64,000 nt of DNA from Halorhabdus rudnickae (GTDB lineage: Archaea > Halobacteriota > Halobacteria > Halobacteriales > Haloarculaceae). The notes under the pieces are model-generated. The model was given only the letters and a program-made list of their open reading frames with translations. It was not told the DNA's origin and searched no databases. Location of the stretch: positions 310,001 through 374,000 of the forward strand of contig NZ_CAAHFB010000001.1 in the NCBI RefSeq assembly GCF_900880625.1. Direction: 5' to 3'. Numbering within the stretch: position 1 is the first letter of the stretch; each line of letters begins with the position of its first letter. Shown one piece after another: positions 36,383 to 45,164 of this stretch. A program made the translations under genes and the position numbers.

Positions 36383-37258
36383 TCAGTAAAGCGTTGCGCC
36401 GTCGCCGATCCGCGTCTGGTAGGTCCGGGCATCGACGTTCGCTCCGTCGAAGGCGTCGAGCATGGCCGAAGCGACCGCTCGCTGGTCGCTCGATCGACAG
36501 ACTGCCAGGACGGCCGGACCGGCGCCGCTGATCGTGACCCCGGTCGCCCCGGCGTCGAGCGCCTGCTCGCGGACCGAATCGTATCCATCGATCAGCTTCG
36601 CCCGGGCCGGTGTGACGACGCTGTCTTCCATCCCTCGTCCCACGAGTTCGGGATCGTCGCGGTGCATCCCGCTGGTGAGGGTCGCTGCGTTGCCGACGGT
36701 CTCGACGAGTTGGTCGACAGACGTCTCGGTGGGCACGACCCGGCGGGCGTCACGGGTCGAGACGACGATCTCCGGGAGACAGGCGACCAGCGAAACCGAG
36801 GCGTCAATCTGCGTGATGCCGTCCGGCGTCGCGATCGTGAAGCCACCGAGAATCGCCGGGGCGACGTTGTCGTCGTGTGCATCTCCGGAGACGACGGCCT
36901 CGCCCTCGGCGGCGATCGGAACGAGTTCCTTCCGTGAGAGCCCGCGATCGTAGAGTTCGTTCAGCGCGACTGCGGCGGCAGCGGCACTGGAAGCGGACGA
37001 TCCCAGGCCCGACGCCGGTCGGATGCCCTTGTCGATCTCGATCCGGGCGGGCGCGTCGAGCGCGTCGACGACGGCACCCACAGTATTCTTTTCGGGATCT
37101 TCCGGGATGTACTGGCTGCCGGCACCGGTCACCTCGATGGTTGTCTGCTCGGCACGCTCGACGCGAACGACGTCAGCGGGTCGCTCGAATGCGATCCCGA
37201 AAACGTCGAAGCCACTTCCGAGATTCGCGCTCGTCGCCGGTGCCCGCGCCGTCAGCAT
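36383..37258 (-). CDS. thrB: Homoserine kinase
   Basis: GHMP-family kinase making O-phosphohomoserine in threonine synthesis. 291 residues. It starts MLTARAPATSANLGSGFDVFG. The ATP-binding loop is RPASGLGSSASSAAAAAVAL and the C-terminal motif is TISGAGPAVLAVC. Start at ATG 37258 because the family begins there; the ORF runs 21 codons further. No other thr genes are adjacent. Confidence 0.95.
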   Translation of the reverse strand: MLTARAPATSANLGSGFDVFGIAFERPADVVRVERAEQTTIEVTGAGSQYIPEDPEKNTVGAVVDALDAPARIEIDKGIRPASGLGSSASSAAAAAVALNELYDRGLSRKELVPIAAEGEAVVSGDAHDDNVAPAILGGFTIATPDGITQIDASVSLVACLPEIVVSTRDARRVVPTETSVDQLVETVGNAATLTSGMHRDDPELVGRGMEDSVVTPARAKLIDGYDSVREQALDAGATGVTISGAGPAVLAVCRSSDQRAVASAMLDAFDGANVDARTYQTRIGDGATLY

Positions 37259-37362
37259 ATCCCGGCTTTCCCCGACTGCGGGCAAAAAGGTAGCGAATGC
37301 GGGCCTCACGAATACCCCCAAACATAAGCCCCCGTCACGCGAACCGCCGTACGAACCCTCCC

Positions 37363-39540
37363 ATGCCCGTCTCCTCTATCGGTCTCCTGCTGACCGGCGG
37401 GAGTCTCGCCGGCGGTGTAGTCTGTGCCTGGCTGGCCGCTTTCGCCTGGCATCGGCGGGATGTCCCGGCTGCCAAGCCATTCGGCGGGTTCATGATCGCC
37501 GCTGGCATCTGGTCGGTCGCCTATGCCGGCGCCCTGCTGGCCGAGGACGCCGGAACAATCGGTGCGTTGCTGGCGACGGCCGACCTCGCGGCCGCGGGCA
37601 TACCGCCGCTGTGGGTCATATTTACGCTCGCGTATACCGGTCTGGACAAGTACCGTCGACCGGCGGTCTACGCTGCTCTCTGGGTGGTTCCAGCCGCTTA
37701 CGCCGGATTGATCGTGACGGCTCCGTTTCACGACTTCGTCGATCTCGCCGTCGAGTTCCGGACTGTCGCCGAGGTAACGGCACCGATACTCGTCCGGGGA
37801 ACCCCCTACTGGGCGAGTGCCACTGTTGCATACCTGCTCGTGTTCGTCGGCTATGCCGTCCTCGTTCGCTTCCTCCTGTCGGCCCGTCCGATGTACCGGC
37901 GCCAGACGGCGGCAGTCATCGGCGGGAGCCTCTTTCCGATGGTCGGCAACGCGGTCTTCGTGGTCGGGATCGGCTACCGAACGGGACTGGATCCGACGCC
38001 GCTCATGTTCGCCGTCGGTGGCGCGATCGCAGGGTGGGCACTGTTCCACTACGATTTCCTGTCGGTCGCTCCGCTGGCCAGTGACTTGCTGCTCGACGAA
38101 CTCCCCGACCCCGTGATCGTCCTCGATACCGACGACAGGATCGTCGATCACAACGACGCGGCCATAGAGGCGTTCGCCGACGGACGGTTGACTGGGCGAG
38201 AGATCGAGACCGTCGCGCCTACCTTGCTCGATCGCGTCGCGACTGGCGAAGCAGTCGGGATGTCGGACCCCAACGATCCCGACGATCGAGCGCTGTTCGA
38301 CCCCCGGACGACCGAGATCACTGGGCCGCGCGGCGAGGAGCGCGGCCGACTGATCGTCCTCCGGGACGTGACGATCCAGCAACGTCGCATGGATCGGATC
38401 GAGGCGCTTCAGGCAACCACCGAACGGCTCATCGAAGCCCAGATCGACGACGAAGTGGCCGAGGTGGCGGTCTCGTTCGTCCAGCGCATTCTCGGCCAAG
38501 AGGTCGCGGTCGTCTTTCTGGCCGAGGACGGGCGACTCCGACCAGCCGCAGTTTCCTCGGCAGTCGAAGACGCCTGTGACGGCCACCCACCGGACCTGAC
38601 GGTCGAGGCGGCTCCGTTGTTCGAACAGTACGACACGGGTGAGACGGGTGTCCTGACGGGATCTGACTGGGAGTGGCACCCCTTCGAGACGGCTCGCCTG
38701 GAGAGTGTACTCGTGTTACCGCTTGGCGATCACGGAATGCTCTGTATGGCGTCTGAGGCGGGGACGGAGTACCCGCCCGAGGACCGACAGTTTGGGACGA
38801 TCCTGGCCGGGGCGACAGAGACGGCCCTGGACCGGGTCGCCCGCGAACAGCAACTCCGGGAAAACCGTCGTGTCGTCCGCCAACGGACCGAGCAACTCGA
38901 ATTCCTCAACGGCGTGCTCAGACACAATCTTCGCAACGGGGTCCAAGTCATCGACAGCAACGCCCAGCTGCTGGCCGCGAACCTCGACGGGGACGACAAG
39001 GAACGAGTCGACCGTATCAGGGAGCGATCGTCGGAACTGTCGGAACTCACCGGGAAGATCCGTTCGATCACCGAGACACTCACGTCTGATAGCGATCGGG
39101 TCTGGCCGGTCGAACTGGGGCCGACGCTGTCGGCCGCAATCGAGCGCGTCGAGGGGGAACACGACCTCGCTGTAGAAGCCGATGTTGACAACACCCAAGC
39201 CGTACTGGCCAACGATTTGCTTGCCGATGTCTTCGAGGCCGTCGTCAGGAACGCGGCTGGCCACGCCGACAACGGGTCGGTCTCCCTCGAGATCGCGGTC
39301 CAGCCGATGGGGGAGTGGCTGCAGGTGCGGATCGCCGACGAAGGGCCGGGAGTCCCGGATCACATCAAGGAGTCGTTGTTCGAACGCGACATCGGTGTCA
39401 GCCAGACTGCCCACGGGTTCGGGTTGTACTTCGTTGCAGTGATGATGGATCTCTACGGTGGCGACGTCTGGTTCGAGGATAACGACCCGACTGGTGCGAT
39501 CGCTGTTCTGGAGTTTCAGCGACCGATCGACGAGCAGTGA
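37363..39540 (+). CDS. Membrane sensor histidine kinase with N-terminal 7TM domain, PAS and GAF
   Basis: 725 residues. The first ~230 form seven hydrophobic helices of the histidine-kinase N-terminal 7TM type (GGFMIAAGIWSVAYAGALLA, IPPLWVIFTLAYTG). A PAS domain follows (about 240-350), then a GAF-like domain (about 360-500) and a kinase core with His521 in VLRHNLRNGVQVID and an ATPase (FEAVVRNAAGHADNG, DEGPGVPDHIKESLFERD, GFGLYFVAVMMDLYGG). No response regulator is adjacent, so its output is unknown. The first-ATG frame is 22 codons longer and not family-like. Confidence 0.88.
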   Translation: MPVSSIGLLLTGGSLAGGVVCAWLAAFAWHRRDVPAAKPFGGFMIAAGIWSVAYAGALLAEDAGTIGALLATADLAAAGIPPLWVIFTLAYTGLDKYRRPAVYAALWVVPAAYAGLIVTAPFHDFVDLAVEFRTVAEVTAPILVRGTPYWASATVAYLLVFVGYAVLVRFLLSARPMYRRQTAAVIGGSLFPMVGNAVFVVGIGYRTGLDPTPLMFAVGGAIAGWALFHYDFLSVAPLASDLLLDELPDPVIVLDTDDRIVDHNDAAIEAFADGRLTGREIETVAPTLLDRVATGEAVGMSDPNDPDDRALFDPRTTEITGPRGEERGRLIVLRDVTIQQRRMDRIEALQATTERLIEAQIDDEVAEVAVSFVQRILGQEVAVVFLAEDGRLRPAAVSSAVEDACDGHPPDLTVEAAPLFEQYDTGETGVLTGSDWEWHPFETARLESVLVLPLGDHGMLCMASEAGTEYPPEDRQFGTILAGATETALDRVAREQQLRENRRVVRQRTEQLEFLNGVLRHNLRNGVQVIDSNAQLLAANLDGDDKERVDRIRERSSELSELTGKIRSITETLTSDSDRVWPVELGPTLSAAIERVEGEHDLAVEADVDNTQAVLANDLLADVFEAVVRNAAGHADNGSVSLEIAVQPMGEWLQVRIADEGPGVPDHIKESLFERDIGVSQTAHGFGLYFVAVMMDLYGGDVWFEDNDPTGAIAVLEFQRPIDEQ

Positions 39541-39622
39541 CTCTCTTCAGACCCTCGAAGACGACTGGCCGTGCCCGATCGTAACGAAAAGGCCTATTCG
39601 CGAACCCGTCGAATCCGATCCC

Positions 39623-40948
39623 ATGATTGGTGTCGTCGGGGGCGGGATCGCCGGATTGGCTGCGGCCCACCGCCTCCAGCAACAGGGTTACGACGTGACA
39701 GTGTTCGAGGCGAGCACGGACCTCGGCGGACTGGCGGCGACGTACGCAACCGCCGGTGATCCCGTCGAGAAGTTCTACCATCATCTCTCGAAATCCGAGG
39801 AGACGATCGTCGAATGGATCGAGGAACTCGGCTTGAGTGACGATCTGGAGTGGCGCTACGGCAGCGACGCCTACTACGTCGACGGCGTCGTCCACCCGAT
39901 GGACAAACCCTGGGAGATCCTCGCCTATCCGCACCTCTCACTGTACGATAAGTTCCGTCTGGGGATGCTCGTGCTGGACATCGACGTACGCGGCGGGATC
40001 CCTTCTTTCGACACTTACGAACGACTGGCGGACTTCGAGGACGTTCCGGTCAAGGAGTTCATCCTCGATCACACCTCGCGGGGTTGTTTCGAGCGCTTTT
40101 TCAAACCGCTGCTGGAGGCGAAGTTCGGCGACCGCTGGGAGGACGTCAGTGCCGCCTGGCTGTTGGGCCGCGTGAAGTTCCGTGGCGAACGGGACATCCT
40201 CAAAGGCGAACTGCTGGGCTATCTCGAAGGGGGGTTTGGCAGGCTCATCGACGCGATGCTTGCCTCTGTCGGCCGAGAAAACGTCGTTACGGGCGCCCGC
40301 GTGACCGACCTCGGGATCGAGGCCGACGAGGTCGAATCGCTCACTGTCGAGACAGCCGGCGGGGCTGATAGCGAGACCCAGACCCACGATGTCGATGCGG
40401 TGGTCGTCGCAACGATGCCGGACGTCCTGGAACACCTGACGGGCTATGAGTGTGCGATCGACTTCCAGGGAACGATCTGTTCGGTCATCAGCATAGAGGA
40501 GTCGCTGACGGACACCTACTGGCTGAACATCGCCGATGAGGCGCCCTTCGGCGCGCTGATCGAACACACCAATTACATCCCGCCCGAGCGATACAGCGGT
40601 GAACACCTGCTGTACGCCGTCAAGTACGTTCAGGACCTCGACGACGACCTCTGGCAGCAGGACGACGCGGGCGTCGAGGAGACGTGGCTCGAGGGGATCG
40701 AGGATCTGTTCCCCGATTTCGATCGGGAAGACATCAACTGGATCGAGACGGCACGCAACCCCAAGACCGCGCCCATCTACGAGCGCGGTTACCTCGACAT
40801 GGTCGTGCCCTACGATCTTGGCGATGACGTGGCCGAGGGTGTCTACTACGCGGGCATGGCCTCCCAAGCCCAGTACCCGGAACGCTCGCTGAACGGAGCG
40901 ATCGTCGCTGGCGAAACGTGTGCCGGGTTGATCGGCGAGTCACAGTGA
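39623..40948 (+). CDS. FAD-dependent amine-oxidase-like oxidoreductase (protoporphyrinogen oxidase/desaturase superfamily)
   Basis: 441 residues. The N-terminal motif is MIGVVGGGIAGLAAAHRLQQ with FEASTDLGGLAATY. The C-terminal FAD region is GVYYAGMASQAQYPERSLNGAI. The family often sits in surface-glycan loci as a UDP-sugar or polyisoprenoid-linked oxidoreductase, but nothing here confirms that. It lies 82 bases after the 7TM kinase. Confidence 0.78.
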   Translation: MIGVVGGGIAGLAAAHRLQQQGYDVTVFEASTDLGGLAATYATAGDPVEKFYHHLSKSEETIVEWIEELGLSDDLEWRYGSDAYYVDGVVHPMDKPWEILAYPHLSLYDKFRLGMLVLDIDVRGGIPSFDTYERLADFEDVPVKEFILDHTSRGCFERFFKPLLEAKFGDRWEDVSAAWLLGRVKFRGERDILKGELLGYLEGGFGRLIDAMLASVGRENVVTGARVTDLGIEADEVESLTVETAGGADSETQTHDVDAVVVATMPDVLEHLTGYECAIDFQGTICSVISIEESLTDTYWLNIADEAPFGALIEHTNYIPPERYSGEHLLYAVKYVQDLDDDLWQQDDAGVEETWLEGIEDLFPDFDREDINWIETARNPKTAPIYERGYLDMVVPYDLGDDVAEGVYYAGMASQAQYPERSLNGAIVAGETCAGLIGESQ

Positions 40949-40997
40949 TCGAGGAACGGGACAAACGCTTTTGCTTGCTGTCACCGTCTGAGAATCC

Positions 40998-41348
40998 ATG
41001 CCCGGGATCGTGTTTTTCGGGTCCGAGCAGTACGAATCGATCGCGTCGTTTTACGTCGAGGCCGTCGACGCGACAGTCTGGCTCGAACAGTCGGCGTGTG
41101 CGATTCTCCGGTACGATTCCTTTCTGTTCGGCTTTTGTGACCGCGAGACGGCCGAGACTGAGGGCGTGTTGACGTTCGTCACCGACACCCGGGACGGTGT
41201 CGACGCGTACTACGAGCGACTCGCCGATCGCGCTCGTGGCTCACCGAGAGAGAACGACGAGTACGACATTTACCAGTTCTTTGCCGAGGACCCCGAGGGA
41301 CGAACGATGGAGTTCCAGACGTTTCTCCACGACACGGATCCAGTCTGA
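40998..41348 (+). CDS. VOC-superfamily (glyoxalase/bleomycin-resistance fold) protein
   Basis: 116 residues with the beta-alpha-beta-beta-beta pattern: FFGSEQYESIASFYVEAVDA, ILRYDSFLFGFCD, LTFVTDTRDGVDAYYERLADRA, YDIYQFFAEDPEGRTMEFQTF. The last segment has the metal-site glutamate typical of VOC proteins (DPEGRTMEFQ). Substrate unknown. It is 49 bases after the FAD oxidoreductase and may be co-transcribed. Confidence 0.78.
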   Translation: MPGIVFFGSEQYESIASFYVEAVDATVWLEQSACAILRYDSFLFGFCDRETAETEGVLTFVTDTRDGVDAYYERLADRARGSPRENDEYDIYQFFAEDPEGRTMEFQTFLHDTDPV

Positions 41349-41399
41349 CGACGTGGTCGATGACGCCAGTGGCTTCTCCGGAACGGTGTTTCCAGTCGC

Positions 41400-42008
41400 T
41401 CAGGACTCGATCTCGGCGTCCTCGACGGCCTCGGGATCGACGCCGGGGGCGTTATCGACGGCCACTTCCTCAGGTTCCTCCCCGCCGCCGATCACAACCT
41501 CGCCATCGCCGGTCTCGACATAAACGTCGTCGGCAAAGCCACCGATCGCGTGGGGGTGTTCGGGATCGTCGAGTTTCTCCGGCGTTGACGGTGCCTCAGG
41601 CAGTCCGCTTTCAGGTGCGAACTCGCCCAACGGATCGTCGATGGTGATGCCGTGAGCGTCGAAGAAGTCGGCGTAGCGATCGTAGTGGGCCTCGACCTCG
41701 TCGACGGGAAACTCCATCATCTCGGTCCAACCGTGGTTGTAGAAGTCGAAGTTGGCCTGCGCGTGGGTTATCTCTCGTGCTTCGGCCTCGGGATACCCCG
41801 CTTGGAGGGCAGCGACGTAGGTGTCCATCGTTGCGTCGAACAGCTCTTCTAGCCGATCACGGCGCTCCTCGCGGCGCTCCTCGTCGGCCCAGTCCAGGAA
41901 GAAGTCGGTATGAATATCGACCAGCCGGTCGGCGACCATATCGCCGACGATCGGCGCGGTCAAGCTTTGTTTGGCCGCCCAGTGTTTGACGCTCTGTTTG
42001 ATCTTCAT
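41400..42008 (-). CDS. Haloarchaeal conserved protein (DUF6149-like)
   Basis: 202 residues, soluble and very acidic. The conserved part runs from MKIKQSVKHWAAKQSLTAPI to about residue 130; the C-terminus is a low-complexity acidic tail. I recall this as DUF6149, restricted to haloarchaea, with no assigned function. It is divergent from the FAD oxidoreductase at 42160. Confidence 0.72.
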   Translation of the reverse strand: MKIKQSVKHWAAKQSLTAPIVGDMVADRLVDIHTDFFLDWADEERREERRDRLEELFDATMDTYVAALQAGYPEAEAREITHAQANFDFYNHGWTEMMEFPVDEVEAHYDRYADFFDAHGITIDDPLGEFAPESGLPEAPSTPEKLDDPEHPHAIGGFADDVYVETGDGEVVIGGGEEPEEVAVDNAPGVDPEAVEDAEIES

Positions 42009-42159
42009 ATAGGTTCGCGTTATGGTTCGAACCCCATCAACGCAGGGAAGTCGGCAGCATCCGGGATCGAGCGATAGTCAAACAGTCGAGTTCCCGGTTT
42101 GGGTGGTCCGATTTCGCCGATAGCAATCCACATTAGGCCCCGGTACGAATGGCGTCAGT

Positions 42160-43404
42160 ATGACCACGTCGCACGTGATCCTCGGCGACGGGATCGCGGG
42201 CAGTTCCGCCGCGGAGACGATCCGCGAGGCAGATCCCGACGCTGAGGTGACCGTCATCACCGAGGAGGGCGAACCCCTCTACAACCGGATCCTGATCAAG
42301 GAGTTCGCCAAGGGAAAACTCCCCGAGGACCCAATCGCGATCCACGAAGAGGAGTGGTACGATGAACGCGACATCGCCCTCGAACTCAACACCCACGTCA
42401 CGAGCGTCGACACCGACGCGAAGGTCGTCGAGGCCCATGACGGCTCGACCTATGAGTACGACAACCTGCTCGTGGCGACCGGTGGGACGCCGATCGAACT
42501 CCCCGTCGAAAACAGCGACGCCGACGGGATCCATCACTTCTGGACCTTCGAGGACGCTCGGCGGATCCGTCAACACGCCGCGGAAGCCGAGACGGGCGTG
42601 ATCGTCGGCGCGGGCCTGCTCGGAATCGACCTCGCGGCGATTTGTGGCGCCCAGGGCGTCGACGCTGACTACCTGATGCGGGGCAACCGGTGGTGGCGCT
42701 ACGCGCTGACGCTCGACGGCGCGGAGATCATCCACCAGGCACTCCGGGATCTGGGGGTAGAACTGGTCTTCGAGAGCGGACTCGACCACTTCGAAGTCGA
42801 CGACGACGACCACGTCAGCGGCGCGATCGACTCGAACGGCGAGTTCCACGATGCGGAGTTCGCCGCAGTCGCCGTCGGTCTGGACTACAATACGGAGTTC
42901 CTCCAGGGCACGCCGGTCGAACTCGAGGAGGGCATCGTCGTCGACGAGCACATGCAGACGAACGTCGAGGGTGTCTACGCGGCTGGCGACCTGACCCGCT
43001 ATTACGACGTCATCCTCGACGAACCGGCACAGAACGGCTCGTGGGGGAGCGCCAAAGAGCAAGGCGCCATCGCCGGGGCGAACATGGTCGCCGACGAACC
43101 CGTCGAGACGTTCCGGTACGTCTCCACCTACTCGATCACGCACTTTGACTTCCCGTTTCTCTCCTTTGGCCATCCGACGCTTGGCGACGAATCGGCCGAG
43201 CGCAAGTACACCGACGACGAGTGGCGGCGACTCACCTTCAAGGACGGCCACCTCGTCGGCGGCGTCCTGATTGGAGATCTCTCCCAGCAGAGTGCGTTCA
43301 AACGGATTATCCGCGAGGAACGACCCGTCGCCGATCAGAAGGAGGCCCTGCTGGAACCAGAAGTTGATCTCGAATCACTTGCCGCACCGGCCGCCGAACA
43401 GTAG
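42160..43404 (+). CDS. NAD(P)/FAD-dependent oxidoreductase (NirB/NADH-rubredoxin reductase-like)
   Basis: 414 residues. Two dinucleotide folds are visible (HVILGDGIAGSSAAETIREA and TGVIVGAGLLGIDLAAICG), joined by LLVATGGTPIELPV and followed by VYAAGDLTRYYD, the FAD motif. This is the pyridine-nucleotide disulfide reductase class II fold without the redox cysteine pair, as in rubredoxin or nitrite reductase flavin subunits. Electron acceptor unknown. A TATA-like ACATTAGGCC lies about 28 bases upstream. Confidence 0.87.
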   Translation: MTTSHVILGDGIAGSSAAETIREADPDAEVTVITEEGEPLYNRILIKEFAKGKLPEDPIAIHEEEWYDERDIALELNTHVTSVDTDAKVVEAHDGSTYEYDNLLVATGGTPIELPVENSDADGIHHFWTFEDARRIRQHAAEAETGVIVGAGLLGIDLAAICGAQGVDADYLMRGNRWWRYALTLDGAEIIHQALRDLGVELVFESGLDHFEVDDDDHVSGAIDSNGEFHDAEFAAVAVGLDYNTEFLQGTPVELEEGIVVDEHMQTNVEGVYAAGDLTRYYDVILDEPAQNGSWGSAKEQGAIAGANMVADEPVETFRYVSTYSITHFDFPFLSFGHPTLGDESAERKYTDDEWRRLTFKDGHLVGGVLIGDLSQQSAFKRIIREERPVADQKEALLEPEVDLESLAAPAAEQ

Positions 43405-43467
43405 CGAACTGACCATCTTTCGCCACGGACCGACACGGTTTTGCGCGCCAGTCCGCTCGGTGCTGGT

Positions 43468-43884
43468 ATGCACGGCGATTCGGACGGCGAGATGACCCTC
43501 GCTTTCGATCTCGATGCACTGCGACAGTTGGCTCACCCCGACGCAGTGTTCACTGACGCCCGCCAGTGGAGCGAGTACGTCGGCATCGTCTCCGAGGAAC
43601 CGACGTACGTCGTCACCAACTTCGCGCGGAAACACCGCGTCCGACAGGACTTCTTCTCCGGGCCTCGCGGTCGCATTGAGAGCCTCGAAAACGTCATGGA
43701 TCAGTTCGAGACGCCGCGGTACGTCTACGTCGGCACCGACGACGATGCGGCGACACTGGCTGAAGAGGCCGGCTGGGAGTTTCTCGATGTCGCAGACGCG
43801 GCCGAGGCCGCCGAGTGGGAACTCGGCGATCCTGAACCACCGGCCCAGGCCGAGCAGGAAGAGACTCGTGAAGACTGGCCGTGA
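43468..43884 (+). CDS. Haloarchaeal conserved protein (DUF7124-like)
   Basis: 138 residues, acidic, soluble. The core reads MTLAFDLDALRQLAHPDAVFTDARQWSEYVGIV, then RHVRQ-type basic residues and RYVYVGTDDDAATLAEEAGWEF. I recall it as DUF7124 with no assigned function. ATG 43468 chosen because the preceding codons are not conserved in style. The C-terminal tail is low-complexity. Confidence 0.65.
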   Translation: MHGDSDGEMTLAFDLDALRQLAHPDAVFTDARQWSEYVGIVSEEPTYVVTNFARKHRVRQDFFSGPRGRIESLENVMDQFETPRYVYVGTDDDAATLAEEAGWEFLDVADAAEAAEWELGDPEPPAQAEQEETREDWP

Positions 43885-44030
43885 CCTGTAGAAGGGGAGC
43901 CAGGACTGGCCAACGCCGAAATGCCTCGACCAAAAGCGTCAGCGCGAAAGACGCTCGCTCCCAAAGAGCCCAAGCGGAAATATCCTCGCTCATCGGGGTG
44001 TTTAACCGCCCGCGGGCGGAATCTCTGGTG

Positions 44031-44561
44031 ATGAGTACCCCTCGCGTCCCCGGGTCGGGTGATCGGATCGAACTCCCCTGTGGCGAGTCGATCGGTCTCT
44101 CGGAACTGGACATGGGCATGCGTGAGTTCGACTGTGGTTGTGAGTCGACCCACGCGATCGTCATGGACGTCCATCCGCCGGCCCGCTTCCTGCCCGAGTT
44201 TCTGGTCGACGTGCTCCGCGAGACCGTCGAGACGACCGACGAGGCCGAGCAACTCGGTACCGCTCACCTCATGGGTATCGTCTTAGAAGAGTTTCCCGAC
44301 GCCGTCGTCGCCGAAGATGTCGAAGATGACGGCGACATCGGCTGTGGACTGGTCTGGGTCACGGACTTCGACGCACGCCGACTGCACGAGATCATCATCG
44401 AACTCGTCGTCGATTTGATGGAACACGCAGTTAGCCATGCCGACGACGACGAAGCAATCGCGAATTTCGAATCCGAGATGCGAGAGTTCGACGTCGGCAA
44501 GTTCGTCGAGGTTTACCGGAGCGAACGCGACTTCGAGGGCGAACACGATACAGCTGTCTGA
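44031..44561 (+). CDS. Haloarchaeal conserved protein (DUF5815-like)
   Basis: 176 residues, strongly acidic, no membrane helix. An N-terminal CGESIGLSELDMGMREFDCGCESTHAIVMDVHPP with three cysteines could bind a metal. The remainder is helical. I recall it as DUF5815, haloarchaea only. GTTTAACCGCC lies about 30 bases upstream and fits a leaderless promoter. Confidence 0.7.
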   Translation: MSTPRVPGSGDRIELPCGESIGLSELDMGMREFDCGCESTHAIVMDVHPPARFLPEFLVDVLRETVETTDEAEQLGTAHLMGIVLEEFPDAVVAEDVEDDGDIGCGLVWVTDFDARRLHEIIIELVVDLMEHAVSHADDDEAIANFESEMREFDVGKFVEVYRSERDFEGEHDTAV

Positions 44562-44698
44562 CCGGTCCGTGTGACGGTTTCTCGATCCATCTCGTTTGTA
44601 TGACGTGCGATCCCGTCGTAGTCTATCGAAACCGTTCGATGGGGCGTCAGACTGCCGTCTGACGGTGATTAATGGTGTTCGGGAACGTTTGTCAGACT

Positions 44699-44926
44699 AT
44701 GTTACGTCACGGCGAGTTCGACCGGATCCGCGCCGTGCTTCGAGAGGCGGAGGCCGAGGGGCCGCTGACTGCCAGGGAAATTCTCGACGTACTGGAAGCC
44801 CACGGCGAGTCCTTCGATAGTGCCCACCAGGTTGCGACCGTACTGGGGCGACACGCCGAGACGGGCGAAGTCGAAGTGATTCGCGAGACGCCCTACCGGT
44901 ATCGGTTCGACGACTGTGGACAGTGA
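44699..44926 (+). CDS. Small winged-helix-like protein
   Basis: 75 residues. The order helix (FDRIRAVLREAEAEG), helix-turn-helix (LTAREILDVLEAHGESFDSAHQVATVLGRHA) and short wing (GEVEVIRETPYRYRF) suggests a compact DNA-binding domain. Start ATG 44699 gives MLRHGEFDRIR; an in-frame ATG lies 27 bases upstream. GTGATTAATGG about 30 bases upstream may be the TATA box. Target unknown. Confidence 0.65.
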   Translation: MLRHGEFDRIRAVLREAEAEGPLTAREILDVLEAHGESFDSAHQVATVLGRHAETGEVEVIRETPYRYRFDDCGQ

Positions 44927-45132
44927 CCACGGCCGCGAGAAGATGTCGTTCGAACTCCCACCGCTTGTGGCTATCGAACGGTGTTTGTTTAGATCCCGAC
45001 TCAGTAGTTGTGATGCAGACGAAGTGATTCAACGAAACGGCGCTGTCGTTGTCGCTCGTCACGATGCGGACAGCTGACTACCTTCGATACGATTTTCGAA
45101 ATTCACTTGCGAGTTTCGTAACCTTTCGCCGG

Positions 45133-45140
45133 GTTTATTA
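45133..45140 (+). promoter_or_regulatory. TATA box of carB
   Basis: GTTTATTA lies 25-32 bases before ATG 45165, at the spacing of a leaderless or near-leaderless promoter. The rest of the 238-base gap from 44927 holds no gene that I can see. Confidence 0.6.
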
Positions 45141-45164
45141 CGACGAACGAACTCCAGACGCACA

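Noticed and set aside
42005-42035. GGTTCGAACC resembling a tRNA T-loop
   Set aside because: No 5-bp T-stem, acceptor stem or anticodon arm can be formed around it on either strand.
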